DNA of 64,000 bases. Origin: Mactromeris polynyma. Its lineage: Eukaryota > Mollusca > Bivalvia > Venerida > Mactridae. The stretch is taken from contig JASFXZ010000003.1 of NCBI GenBank assembly GCA_032209605.1, forward strand, positions 5,706,807 to 5,770,806. The letters run 5' to 3'. A program made the translations under genes and the position numbers. Shown piece by piece: positions 37,914-49,354 of this stretch (positions within the stretch are counted from its first letter, which is position 1; each line of letters starts with the position of its first letter). The notes below the pieces were generated by a model. That model made no database searches and was not told where the DNA came from. It saw nothing but the letters and a program-made list of their open reading frames with translations.

Positions 37914-38335
37914 TTCAAGCTGATTTGTGATTACGATTTCATTCCAAACACTATAAATTCGATCCACATCGCTGGAATATGTGTCGGAAATTTGATCGGG
38001 GGTCAGCTGGCAGATTTGATTGGACGGAAACTGGCCTTCTTTGCCTCACTATTACTGCTGCTGGCGTTTCACTTTGTGGCATATTTTTCAACAATGTGGC
38101 AGATGCTGGCCGCTGCATTCTTTTTCACCGGTGTCGGATGTGGTTTCTTCTTAACTGTGCAATTCACGATATTGTCTGAGTATTCGCTCTCTCGATGGCG
38201 GGTGTTGATGATTTGATTCCCCTCCTGGCCTCTACAGGCCAGCCTGTTTGCCTTGTTTGCATGGTTGGTACATGACTGGAGATATCTACAACTTATGACA
38301 GCTTTAATGGTCCTGCCGTCCTTTCTTTCATGGTT
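37914..38335 (+). pseudogene. Copy A visible exon 2 (TM2-TM6) with in-frame stop
   Basis: 422 bp, the same as copy B. It runs from FKLICDYDF through the MFS signature to LPSFLSWL. The codon after RVLMI is TGA (38214-38216), where copy B has GGA (Gly). It exits in phase 2 at GTAAGT. Confidence 0.92.
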
Positions 38336-39252
38336 GTAAGTTAGTTAAACAATATTATTAAACGAAACTTATATATTACTTATACTATCTTAGTATCATC
38401 AAAAGGGCAGTTATATGACACCACAAATAAAATCATAATGCATCAAACTTTAAGCACACACACGTTTTATTAAATGTTTAAACATTAATGATATATGCTG
38501 AAAGGATAAACAAAACTAATATGTATAGCTACCGGACTAACCTAAAATTATGAATGTTGGTCAGACGAGAGTCACTGCACTGATAAACTCTATGCGCAGG
38601 AGAATCAGAGCTGTAACAGAGGGGCTAGGGGGACATGTTTGGCAGTGTTACGATATTGTGCAGTGTTACAATGGAGAACTTCAAACTAATAGTTATTATT
38701 TCGGATTATAGTTAAATATAAATATAACTATTACATCTTTACAAATATAGTTCATCTAAGATGAATCAATAATGTTCTTGCATTACATTATAATTTCCAC
38801 TGCAAAATATCAAGGCAATCAGAAACATGAACGTAATATCAAATAAACGTCGCTGCATTCAGAATTATAGATATTAATATTTCTTGTGATTCGCCATTTA
38901 AAGTTCATTAAACTTGTTCATTTTACATCGACAGGGATACAAAATATGTTATCTTATATCTCCTGGGTTACTTACAAGTTCTCGCACCTAATTCAGGGAT
39001 TGTGAAGTTAGCGGTTCAACCAAACCGAAGGCGGAATTCAAACCCATGACATTGAACTTTGAATTGTGTTAATTGAATACATATTTTGTTAACGTTATTC
39101 TAGATCTTTTAAAGGCACCTCATATTAATTCTAATCAATGTTATAACTGTCATTGTCCGTTTTCATGTCAAGGTTTAAGCGAATATCGTAAGTAAGATGT
39201 ACGAAGAAAGCGATATTTATTATATATTGAACATTTATACTTTAAATTGCAG

Positions 39253-39477
39253 CGTATTGCCTGAAAGTTTTCGGTGGCACATCGCCCACAATATCCATAG
39301 CAAAGCTGTCAGTACTATTGAAACCATTGCTAAATTCAACAAGAGAAATGATAAGCTGGGGATAGCGAACAAAGTCATGTTGATTCGCAATCTTGGTGAC
39401 GACCATAAATATACATATGTTCATCTATTTAAAACAAAACGTTTGGTGAAGATGACGCTTTTGTTGATGGTTCTTTG
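39253..39477 (+). pseudogene. Copy A visible exon 3 (PESFRW and cytoplasmic loop)
   Basis: 225 bp. It carries VLPESFRWHIAHN, then the intracellular loop between TM6 and TM7 and the start of TM7 (MTLLLMVLW). Acceptor AAATTGCAG, donor TG|GTAAGC, phase 2 on both sides. Confidence 0.88.
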
Positions 39478-40055
39478 GTAAGCTTATTATAATATTTTGT
39501 TAATGAAAATCACCGATTAGGGTTACAGTAGTATATATCGGGAATATTTTAATTATGTAATATTAACTGTTCGCTGAGTGAGAATACATCGTCCAATGGT
39601 ATGAGATAATGTCTATATTACACCTCTTTGCACTGAATTTTTTTCATATTGAAAATATAAATATATATTTAACCACAATTCACATTCATGCACATGCCTC
39701 AATCGTTATAATGTAAATAGTTTGGTAAATTATATCGATATCTTATAGAAAAAAAACATTTTATCATATTTCGTAGAATATATATTTAACGATCAAGATA
39801 ATTATGTACATGTCTTTCTCTTGGTAATATCTCACTAGTAATGTGTTCGATAGAAATACTTGTATATGTATCTATATAATTGCAAGTTATATTACACGCA
39901 CGCGACCATTTTAACCCATATGATTTAATTCATAATGCGAACTATGGAAAGAGGTGGAGTTTGTCTTCAACTTAAGCTTGAAATGTGAAGACAAATACGT
40001 CATTCGTTTAAGTAAAATGTTTTGTGTTCAAGACAATGACAGTTGTTTATTTCAG

Positions 40056-40190
40056 GGGCTCATTGGACATTGTTTCGAACGGGATCGCATTCGGTCTGCA
40101 TACGCTGTCAGGAAATATATATCTTAACGTATTCTTGTTCAGCATTGCAGGTATACCATCAAAAGCGATCGCAATCTGGTTACAAAACAG
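40056..40190 (+). pseudogene. Copy A visible exon 4 (TM7-TM8)
   Basis: 135 bp, encoding GSLDIVSNGIAFGLHTLSGN and then IYLNVFLFSIAGIPSKAIAI. Acceptor TTTATTTCAG, donor AG|GTAGTG. Confidence 0.88.
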
Positions 40191-41791
40191 GTAGTGGTTA
40201 TTTGTCTTATTTTATCTGTTTTAAGTAAAAGTAAAAAACATTAACACTAATTACATTAACACTTAATATGTTTGATACCGTTGTAACAAATGATACAACA
40301 AATTGAGGCTTATTAATGGAACTGTAAATGGTTTCTAGCCGTTGTTGAGATACTGCATTGATATATAGATGATTATTATACAAACTTGGTGTTTTTACTG
40401 GCAAATTAATAATGAAATCATGCAGAACATGCCTCATACAAGGGAACAGCCAACCCAAAAGCGCAAGGACACATAACACAAATCAAATGTACAAATTACT
40501 CGATATATATTCAACTCCTTGAATACACCTACTTATGGTCAATTTTGATTCGTATTTACTGGTTGTCCAATAGTTTCATTTATTCGCAGCTAACTGGTTC
40601 CAACATACTTCTACGCAGGGAAGTTTGGTGCTCGACCAATCGAACCATGCTCTTACAATGGGGATGAAGTTATGAAGACAATGGATACAAATTGGAAAAA
40701 TAGCAGACATTTGCGAAAATGCGTGTTGTTATCTTAGCTGATAAATATTTACGCACACCTCATATCCATTTTAATTGAGGCCTTCGATTGTGAATAAAAA
40801 GGATGTTGTTTTGGCAACAGCTTCACAGATTGTTAATAAGATGTTAACACAACGGCTTTCCGGAAATTTGGGACGTAAAATACTCTTTGCCATTGTGAAT
40901 TTAGCCGAATAAAACGATAATATATAAGACAATGTACAGCGGAAAGAACATAATCTATAATTATTATAGCATTAAGGGCACCTACATTGCTCACCGGGGA
41001 ATTCGATCACTAACTCAAAGTTATATAACGCTTTCGCATGATGTTTAAAACGCTTGACTTCCTATTGAATATTGTAATCTAATTTTATCTTCGTCTCCCG
41101 GATATGAACACTTTTAATGCGTTGAATGTTACTGCTGATCTTCCTAATCTGTATTTTAAATGTAAGGATTTATTGTGACAAAGCCAAGACGCGCACATAA
41201 TGATAACGATCCTCCGTCCAAAAAAGAACGATGAAAACTCCACATGACAAAACCGTTTTATCTGCAATATGTTGTACACCTCATCATTCCCATTAATAAA
41301 AGGTCCAACATAGTGCCCAAACTGTCAAGTTAGACCTTTTGTGTTGCAGAAAAGGGGCGACATATTTATGTCATTCTCTGAGAATTTAGGCCCAAATGAC
41401 ATATCTAGGAGAAATTGAGTTATTATCATTTCTAAATGCAGGGATGTATGTAGGCCACTGCAAAAACAAAATTATTTGGGTAACTTTAATATAGTCATCA
41501 AGACTACAAACATACACAGTTAAACAAAGGGAAACAATCCTCTTTCAATGTGACGTGGCGAACATATATAAACATTTAGTTAAAAAGGGTTTACCGATAA
41601 TTGTTTTGCTTCTGCTCGCAGCTGAATCATAAATATTTGACTGAAATGTTTCACACCTATTAGCAGTTGCAATTAATGTAAAAAAATTACGTCAACTGTA
41701 TTGCGTTTTTCTCAGAATCGAGGCTCAGTGCATTTGGGCAAACAATCTCAAAGACAGCCACATTTCAGTTTCCATCGATGTTGCTTTGTAG

Positions 41792-41874
41792 GTTTGGGCG
41801 ACGTGTGGCCACTATACTAAGCTTCTGTGTTATTGCGATTACGGGTCTTACAGCAGGGATAGTACAGACAACAA
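41792..41874 (+). pseudogene. Copy A visible exon 5 (TM9)
   Basis: 83 bp, encoding FGRRVATILSFCVIAITGLT then AGIVQTT. Acceptor TTGCTTTGTAG, donor A|GTAATA. Confidence 0.87.
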
Positions 41875-42249
41875 GTAATATTTCATCTCTTTTCATTTTA
41901 TATTCTTCATAAAACTCTGTTACCGTCATTAATTTCGTTAAATAATTGACGCATTACGAGTATATTAAATGTAACATCATTATTTTGTCTTAAAACATCC
42001 AATATATCAATAATAATTTGAAATAATGTTGTATTTAAACCGAGACAGATATATTTACATAAATGACAAAATTGTATTAACTGAACAGATAAATAACCTA
42101 ATTGTAAATGCCATTAACCAAGGGATTTCATTTCTCAAGGTACATCTGTCATGTTTTATTCTATAATCTGAAAATATTGTACACGGACAATAAAAGCAGT
42201 TAAAGGTTTTAATGATTCAAGTAAGCAAGGCGTCGATACCTTATTTCAG

Positions 42250-42368
42250 AAGCCGCAAAGAGGGATATTGTTACTAACGTCTGCGCCTTCGTAGCCAACG
42301 CCGGGGTTGCAATGGCATGGGGTCCACTACAGACGATGACTATTGAGATATACCCAACAGGTAATAAG
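42250..42368 (+). pseudogene. Copy A visible exon 6 (TM10) with frameshift
   Basis: 119 bp against 118 in copy B. An extra G after CCCAACAG changes the PTVVR codons, so exon 7 would be read in the wrong frame and meet a stop. Using the alternative donor at ACAG|GTAATA also leads to an early stop (GGA ACA TAA). Confidence 0.88.
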
Positions 42369-43162
42369 GTATGTTTCCGCTTGTTAGGCGGACAACATAA
42401 AAGTAGTTAGTATGCCTGGAAAGTATTCCAGATACGAACTTTTTACAAAAGCCATAAAATCTGGCCTGTGAAGTACAATCTTCAAAATATTAGAATATGT
42501 ACTTTATAATACTTTCCGATACTAATATTATGACATTCACGTCATTTGTTATTTTAGACTTGTGATGTTCTAATTAAAAGGTTGTCTCGCGAGCATTGAA
42601 TAATTATGTAATCAGCCGTCTAAAACTGGCAAGTAATCACATGTCATTCGTATTCGTTGTTCAAAGCGTTAACCCACAAGGCCACGGGGCAACCTTATAT
42701 ATTTTGTTATTAAATATTTATGTGCAGCTATATATAATTCATAGAAGAAAGAAAAACTGTGCGACGTCAATGATAGAACTGATTTAAAAGTAGATACTGA
42801 TTTCGTTTTGATGCAATATTAATTATACTTGTAATTATTCCTGGAAGTTACACTATTTTTTAATTATATCTGAGCTGGGTTATTGGTTACCAGAACTTGA
42901 TCGATGTCTTGGACTGAAAGGTCCGCTGGCTTCAGGTCGAAATAGGCTCGTATTTAAAAACGCTTCGTATTGGATCATGTTATTTCAAACATTAGTCCAT
43001 GGAAACTACGTCTACTCCAGTGAGTCGAGTGGCAGTCTGGTTATCTATAATTACAATGTCTATGAAAACGAAACACGAAATACCATAAACTAGTGGAAAG
43101 CAGAAGCCTCTGGTTAATGATTGTGTAAAGGTTTTAATGAAATGGTCATTTCGTCTTTATAG

Positions 43163-43235
43163 GAACATAAGCTTCGGATTTCTTAGTGTTGTTGGATCAA
43201 GCAGTGCTGTTCTTGGACCTCAACTTGTATATTTG
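43163..43235 (+). pseudogene. Copy A visible exon 7 (TM11)
   Basis: 73 bp. In the ancestral frame it gives NISFGFLSVVGSSSAVLGPQ then LVYL. Acceptor CTTTATAG, donor TTG|GTAAGC. Confidence 0.86.
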
Positions 43236-43251
43236 GTAAGCGAATTAAAAT

Positions 43252-43495
43252 ATGAGCGCTGCTATGGGATTTACAACCTCTTATGTTAGTGACGTAATTT
43301 CAAGAAAACGCAACACGTGATGTCACTATTTGCAATCAGGAAATAATATTTATTCCATAATTACGGTCACTTCGTTTTCATATTGCCATATTGGGCAAAT
43401 AATGCTTACTGTCAGTACATGGTGACATCACATGGGACGTTTTCTGGAAATGACGTCCTGAAGAAGAGATTTGAAATCGTCCAGCGGCACTGATG
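43252..43495. repeat. MITE family G, copy 2, in copy A intron 7
   Basis: Matches 7660-7917 end to end (GAGCGCTGCTATGGGATTTA at left; TGAAGAAGAGATTTGAAATC at right). It starts about 16 bp after the exon 7 donor and has no counterpart in copy B intron 7 (315 bp against 973 bp). Confidence 0.88.
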
Positions 43496-44208
43496 TGTAA
43501 ATTGTGAAAATTGAATGACAATTTTCGGTACACTTCACCCTTTTATAAGGAACACTAGCCGTCGCGCTCTATTGATGTAAATCAAATTGAACATATTTTA
43601 GACATGCTTTAGAGAGGATTTTTGCTGACAATAAATTACGCCGTTATTCCATATTAAGCTCAATATACACTCACATTTGATGGGAGCTTGTCACGCTTGC
43701 ATGAATTATGAGATATTGTTTATCAAATTAGAAACTAAAACAATAAATATATAGGGTGTTTAAAATGTGTGTTCACAAAGTGGGAATACAGATAAAATGA
43801 GAATAAAGCTGTGTACACTGGCGTTGTCTTGTATAATGAAAGATACTGCTTTGTTATATTTAGAACTTTGATGCAGAAGTGAACTATTGGTATGTAGTGA
43901 CAACGATTCAAAGAGTATTTAGAAAAATATTATAATTCAATCTTTGTGAACGAAATTCTGTATACCGAGGGCTCAACGCAACACTCCATATGTATGCTCA
44001 CATATAAAACAGGGCGTCGCGCGGTGTAAATTGTCATTTTATCCCCGTGTATACAATGTAAGAAAAAATGATTTCAAATATTATATAGTTTTAATCATCG
44101 AAAACATGATTTGAGCAGAACACTAACTATCGCTGAAATACGATGCAAAAGTATACATTATTATTTTTCTGAAACGTTTATTTTGCAAACAATGTCGCTT
44201 CTTTCCAG

Positions 44209-44382
44209 AATTCATTCGTACCTGGAATTTTATTTCTTGTTTGTGGAGGGATTGCCGTGGTTGGCGTCATTGTGACACTGTTACTGCCTGAAACAATGGA
44301 CCAAAATCTACAGGATATGATTCAATCGGAAGTTGAAATAAATGATATTGCCGACAGAGGAGGTGATACAGAGAGGGGTTGA
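44209..44382 (+). pseudogene. Copy A visible exon 8 (TM12 and C-terminus)
   Basis: Encodes NSFVPGILFLVCGGIAVVGV then IVTLLLPETMDQNLQDMIQ and a hydrophilic tail ending at TGA (44380-44382). Next to the stop, a small deletion relative to copy B changes the last residues. Confidence 0.87.
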
Positions 44383-44471
44383 TTCTAGATGTTTATATTC
44401 CCCAGTGACAGACCTTTAGTTAGACAAAAATTAACTGAATTCTTAGGAGATAATCTTAACATTTCGGAAAC

Positions 44472-44477
44472 AATAAA
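44472..44477 (+). promoter_or_regulatory. Possible polyadenylation signal for copy A
   Basis: AATAAA lies 90 bp downstream of the copy A stop. The match is short and could be chance in AT-rich DNA. Confidence 0.35.
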
Positions 44478-44598
44478 AATTGTGAAATTACATGTGTATC
44501 AGTTTTAAATACATTACTGTGTGGCATTACTGTCATACCATTACAAACCAAATCAATCAGTATATGAGTGTTACGAACGCGGATAATGACACGAAATG

Positions 44599-44645
44599 CG
44601 ATATCTTGCAAATCGTATATCTTGCAAATCGTATATCTTGCAAGG
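44599..44645. repeat. Three-unit 16-bp tandem repeat
   Basis: The unit GTATATCTTGCAAATC (first copy GATATCTTGCAAATC) is repeated about three times. Confidence 0.85.
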
Positions 44646-44744
44646 ATTAGCCAAATGTTTGAGTGATAATTCAGAAGTGCGTGTTGACTGAATATATACC
44701 AGTAAGGAATGTTTTTGTGCATTAGAATAACTATAATGATGATG

Positions 44745-44800
44745 TGTTTTTAAGGTGGCTGTGTCGTTTTTATGTGGCATATCCTGCCCGACTTCATGTT
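44745..44800 (+). repeat. Short dispersed motif H
   Basis: TTTTTAAGGTGGCTGTGTCG then TTTTTATGTGGCATATCCTG and CCCGACTTCATG; compare 30340, 32068 and 57910. Confidence 0.6.
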
Positions 44801-45290
44801 TGGAGAATAAAATATTCAAATCAGGATAACGAATATTTTCTTGTTGATGTGCAAAACCTAATTTTAATCGAATACTCAGACAAAATAAGAATGACTGAAA
44901 GGTTACATCTCTATAAAAACAAGCTATGAGCCGGTATTTGGGTGCTTAGACGTGGACACAATAGCGCCAAACCAGCATATTTGTTTTACAAAAAAAGAAC
45001 TAAAATTGAATTACAAATCGTAAATCAAGTGACGAATCTGACAATGACACGAAATGTTCAGCATATCATCGTAAAAGTAATGAAGAGCATAAGAACATCT
45101 CGCATTTACTTTTTTATCGGTGTCGCGACGTAGCATGTTTGAATCCATCATACATACGCACGCTCATAATCAAAATAATGACCATCTAAAGATATCATGC
45201 ATTGAAGGTCACAGTTTTATATACGTAGTAATTAATTACCATTTCTATACTTGGTTCGTCAGGAAGTACAGTGTCATAAAGGTTGATCTC

Positions 45291-45742
45291 CTGGCCCCAT
45301 GTTCACAAAGGATCAGCTGATCTGGATCAACTTGATACATTAAATATTGGTATTTTCATGAAGCAATTGAACACTTTTTCCAGTAATTCTCATAAACATA
45401 CACAAACATACCTAAACATCTTCTAATTAACGTCATGAAAACATACTAAACTTCACCATGATGTTGAATAATTGATTTATTATACTTATGACTAAAACTG
45501 ATCTAGATCAAATCAGGATCAATTTTCCAAAATCGGTCTTAACTTATTAATTTTCGTCTTTTTCTTGATAAGCATGAATTTTAAATTTAATGTCTCAAAA
45601 GTTTTGCAGGATGTTAATATATGTAACAAACAGTATGTAAACAGATTTAGCTTTGAACATCAATTTTTACAAGGTTTGAAAGATCCAGTATTTGATCTTG
45701 ATCCTGATCCTGAAAACTGAATCTTTGTGAACACGGGGCCTA
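45291..45742. mobile_element. Inverted-repeat element, about 450 bp
   Basis: Ends CTGGCCCCATGTTCACAAAG and CTTTGTGAACACGGGGCC are inverted repeats, and the subterminal regions are rich in GATC/GATCAA motifs on both sides. No ORF. Probably a non-autonomous DNA element; superfamily not resolved. Confidence 0.7.
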
Positions 45743-46955
45743 AGACCGAACTTGGTTACATCTTGTGCTTACGAACTTCTCTATTTCATAAACGTTGATT
45801 ACATGGTGCACCTATATCTTTGTATAGCAACCATTGTTGTTGAACACTGTACTTTTTTTCGTTATCTTAAATTTAACGAAAAACTTTTCACTTTAATAAT
45901 ATGCATTTGCGTCGTTCTGTAGCTCTGCAGGTGGATTCGTTCATATAACAACATATTTTACTTGATGTGAATGGTCATACAAATTTAAAATTAAATTTTG
46001 ATTAATTTGAAAAATAAGTACATTATATAAAGGGATACTATCCAGGAATAGAATGAACATATTCAAGAGGTGGTAACGGGGCTGTGATCAACTATGTAGC
46101 GGTGTTAATGACAATGTATTTGAAAGTTGATATCTACCTTCAAGAAATACATATATGATGTATGCAGACAGAACTACTAACCGATTGTGCATATAAAATG
46201 AAAACATGAGCGGTGTTAAAATAATTGAACATTTACATGAAATTCTACTTGTGCACGCAAAACGCACGCCAGGTTAGTTTGATATTTAAACAATTCCATT
46301 CACTGGAGAGATGGTATGATATTAAAACAATACAATATCGATGGATTGCACGGATATGATGGTTTACTCATGAACATAATAGCATTGCGTCCCAAACGTC
46401 ATGCTTGAATCATATTCAATCTTCAGTAATGTTAAGGAACGCCGGCATTGTCTTTTGTTGTCATGAAAATATATTATAATAGTTATGCTTTGTTTTGATT
46501 GTATTATGTACTTCGTTCTTTTACATGTTGTGTAAACATATTTATGTTATGTCCGTATATCTTTTTGCTTGGTTGCAATATTGTTGATATTCCTAAATCC
46601 TTAAACTCAGAATCAGACTCTGAAAAACTGTTCCTTAAATATCACTATCGATATAGGTAGATGCATAACACAAACGGATATTGGAGTCGTAAAGTAAATG
46701 CAACATCCCATATAACGACATTTGAGGTGACATAGTTAAACAACATCCGACATTAACTTCAATACCCAAGCAATCTTGTGCGATGAGCACCTCCTGAAGA
46801 CAACCAACTACACATTCAAGATCGGATACATTTCTGATGTAGAAGTTGAGGAGTTTCATAAGTGACACGAGTAGCACAGGGACCACAAATGTGTCAAGTT
46901 GCAAACTCAAAAACAAGTAAAGGCTACTAAAGTTGTCCACATCATTCTTATACAA
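45743..46955. other. No feature recognised
   Basis: A 150-codon minus-strand opening (46635-47087) overlaps the LINE remnant that begins near 46960 on the plus strand. I regard it as a shadow of that element. Confidence 0.4.
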
Positions 46956-46959
46956 GAGA

Positions 46960-47330
46960 ACCCCAAACCCTATCAAACAAATTGACAAATGGAATACTGA
47001 CTTCGGACATGACAATACATTCCTGAATGGGAAAACATCGGCAAAACGCCACTTTCTGTATGTTGACAATAAACTTCGGATTTTCATTATAAATAAATGA
47101 GAAGAATCCCAAACAACTCGTTATTTATATAATGTAACGTCTAACTTCTGTGAATTATGTTCCATGTTTCCAGACAGCAACGCTCATATGTTTTGGGAAT
47201 GCAATGTCATACGATTTTTTGGGGAAAATATTGACAACTTTATGAAATTATACATATCATTAATTAATACTTTTAATTATAGACTGATATATTTCCTTTT
47301 GCAATGCGCAATGTAACGATAAGTGTTAGA
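46960..47330 (+). pseudogene. Degenerate LINE C-terminal region
   Basis: Plus-strand reading gives KWNTDFGHDNTFLN, then a broken stretch. It ends in NFCELCSMFPDSNAHMFWEC, the CxxC...HxxxxC zinc-binding tail (zf-RVT type) of an L1/Tx1-like LINE. It parallels the intact tail at 52554-53177 (CDFCSMLPETQKHLFWEC), so the two belong to related families. Stops and frameshifts show it is dead. Confidence 0.72.
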
Positions 47331-48546
47331 GATATATAATATTATACGTTGTACTAAATATTATATTCAAATGTAAACGCACACAAATTATTTCATTTTT
47401 AGAACATTTAGTTAGAGAGTATAATATATAATCAGAAAAAGAACCGTTTGAAATAAAACGGGGATACTTTTTAATGTAACTTTAATGAAACATTGATCTC
47501 ATAATACTCGTATACACCTGCTTTGTGGGTTTTTTTCTTGATGAATTAGGTGGTATACTGTTCAATTGCTTCTGTTTGTCTGTTTTCAAAATAACTTTGT
47601 AAATACATTTAAATCATTGATATGTTTGTACAAATCTCCACCATTGTATAACTGTCATGTAAATGTAATTACTATGAATAAAATTGAAAAAAAACAACAG
47701 ACATTAATTTTATATTCATTATCAGATGTAAGATTCACGCAACTGATGATACATTGATATTTATGCCAAGGATTAAATATTTTGTTGTAAACAAATTTAC
47801 GATAACCTTGCTATGGGACAGGCAAGACATCAGATATACATACATTCATAATCATTATACACTGCCTGAAGGACTTAATATTTTCCTGTGAATCATGGGT
47901 TATGAGGTTTTTATATGATACTAAAATAAGAATATAATGAGGGTAATCAATTCTAATCTCAAACCAATCTCATCATGTCTCCGGTTCAGCTGCCTTTGAA
48001 ACTTTCTTCGCCTAACCAAATATTTACTACATTCCTGCAGATGTTGAAATATATTACAATTCCTATACAGCCTACAACTCTTCTCTAAACCTCATAATCA
48101 AGTTGTATTTATAAATTTGCATACATGTATATGTGACACGCCATGAGATCTTTGGTCCAAATGTGGTATCTGGGCGAAAACATTATTATTTAAAGTTTCT
48201 TGTACTACGATTTCTGTAGAATTGCCAGAAATTGTCAATTTTTAGTAACATCACCATAACAACAAACTAGCAGATATTTCAGTTTTTATTAGCATTTACT
48301 AATGGAGAATGTAGTAACATATACCCATAACACTACCATTTTTTACTATGTAAGTTGTTTTTAATCTGCTATACGTTAAATGTTTCTGTGATCGTAATAC
48401 AAAATGGTAACCATGGCAACCGACAATATAAAAGTTACATAATTATATTAATATAGTGATATGAAAAACATATGTATATATACAGGAATAGGAGGTATCG
48501 CATTCAGTAAGAAGTTCTTGATTTTATATTTCATATATTTTGTTTT
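47331..48546. other. No feature recognised
   Basis: AT-rich sequence; nothing supported. Confidence 0.4.
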
Positions 48547-49105
48547 GTGAAACATATTGCACCATCATTGCGTGGTCAGGTTTGGGCCGATTCTGTTTCA
48601 CTGAAACTTACTGTACTAAGCCGACATATAGAACGATGCCTGCAATGTGAAAACAGACGGATTTCTCCTGAAAATTCGACGAATTCAATTAACACTCCAA
48701 CCACCTGCACAAAATCTAATCAATCAATTGAATCCCCCAATGTAAACGCAATAGCGTCAATTTAGTACAACAAAAGAACTAGGAAATAAAGAGCATTTGT
48801 CAACAGTCGCCATTTGATTCTAGTTTGTGAACCACTACCTACTTTTTATTGTAAACGGTCTACATTCTATTATGTTTTTTATGAAAGTTTTTTAGCATTT
48901 ACTATTATATTAATATATGTACTATTTACAATATCTGATGAATGATTGTTTTGAATGAACTAATGAGTGTTATATAATTATTGTGTTTATGTTGTTTTCT
49001 GTTAGAAGGCCATGTTTTATTTAAGAATTGTACAACTGTTTGTGTATACTCTCTTTACATGTTACCTTCTATAAATAAAGATATTATTATCATTATTATT
49101 TAGAA
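48547..49105 (+). other. Unassigned opening followed by a retroelement-like 3' tail
   Basis: A 72-codon opening (48547-48765; HIERCLQCENRRISPENS...) with a Ser/Thr/Asn-rich end is followed by about 300 bp of non-coding sequence. That ends in AATAAAGATATTATTATC and an ATT-type microsatellite at 49076-49103. The layout resembles the 3' end of a LINE or of a processed transcript. I do not recognise the protein. Confidence 0.35.
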
Positions 49106-49354
49106 CACAGATTCTTCCAGTTAGAACGAATGTTTGACTTGCGTAGAAAGCCGCATAGTCTGACTGATTTTCAAGATATGTTGAATGTCTTTTGTAAAAC
49201 ACCAAAGGCCGCTAAACGTTAGGCTCTGAATAATCGGAATTATTTCTAAACAAAGTTGCCAGTACTCTATAGAAAGTACCAATAATATACTTAACTAATC
49301 TAACCGTGTGTTTCTTTCCAAATTCCAGTTTGTGAACCACTACCTACTTTTTAC
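48823..49354. repeat. Direct repeat pair, 27 bp
   Basis: AGTTTGTGAACCACTACCTA followed by CTTTTTA occurs at about 48824-48850 and again at about 49328-49354, bracketing about 480 bp that includes the microsatellite tail at 49.1 kb. It could mark an insertion or a terminal duplication. Confidence 0.7.

Larger units (their letters stand above)
37160..44382 (+). pseudogene. SLC22-type organic ion transporter, copy A (disrupted)
   Basis: Eight visible coding exons encode a major-facilitator protein of the SLC22 type, which in animals moves organic cations, anions or zwitterions across the plasma membrane. The substrate cannot be told here. Family marks: the N-terminal GGCGRYQ before TM1; a cysteine-rich extracellular loop; GGQLADLIGRK between TM2 and TM3; LPESFRW after TM6; SGNIYLN in TM8; EIYPT before TM11; LPETMDQNLQD at the C-terminus. 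Two lesions break it. TGA replaces the Gly codon of copy B at 38214-38216. One extra G at about 42360-42361 shifts the frame where copy B reads EIYPTVVR. All splice sites still look usable, so the loss seems recent. The start codon probably lies in an upstream exon; an ATG at 37177 is in frame but has no counterpart in copy B. Intron lengths are 389, 917, 578, 1601, 375, 794 and 973 bp. Confidence 0.9.

Noticed and set aside
38214..38216. In-frame TGA in copy A as a selenocysteine codon
   Set aside because: The paralogue has Gly (GGA) at this site, SLC22 proteins are not selenoproteins, and a separate frameshift exists further on.
46635..47087. 150-codon minus-strand ORF
   Set aside because: It partly overlaps a LINE remnant readable on the plus strand, has no domain I recognise, and lacks splice or polyadenylation context.
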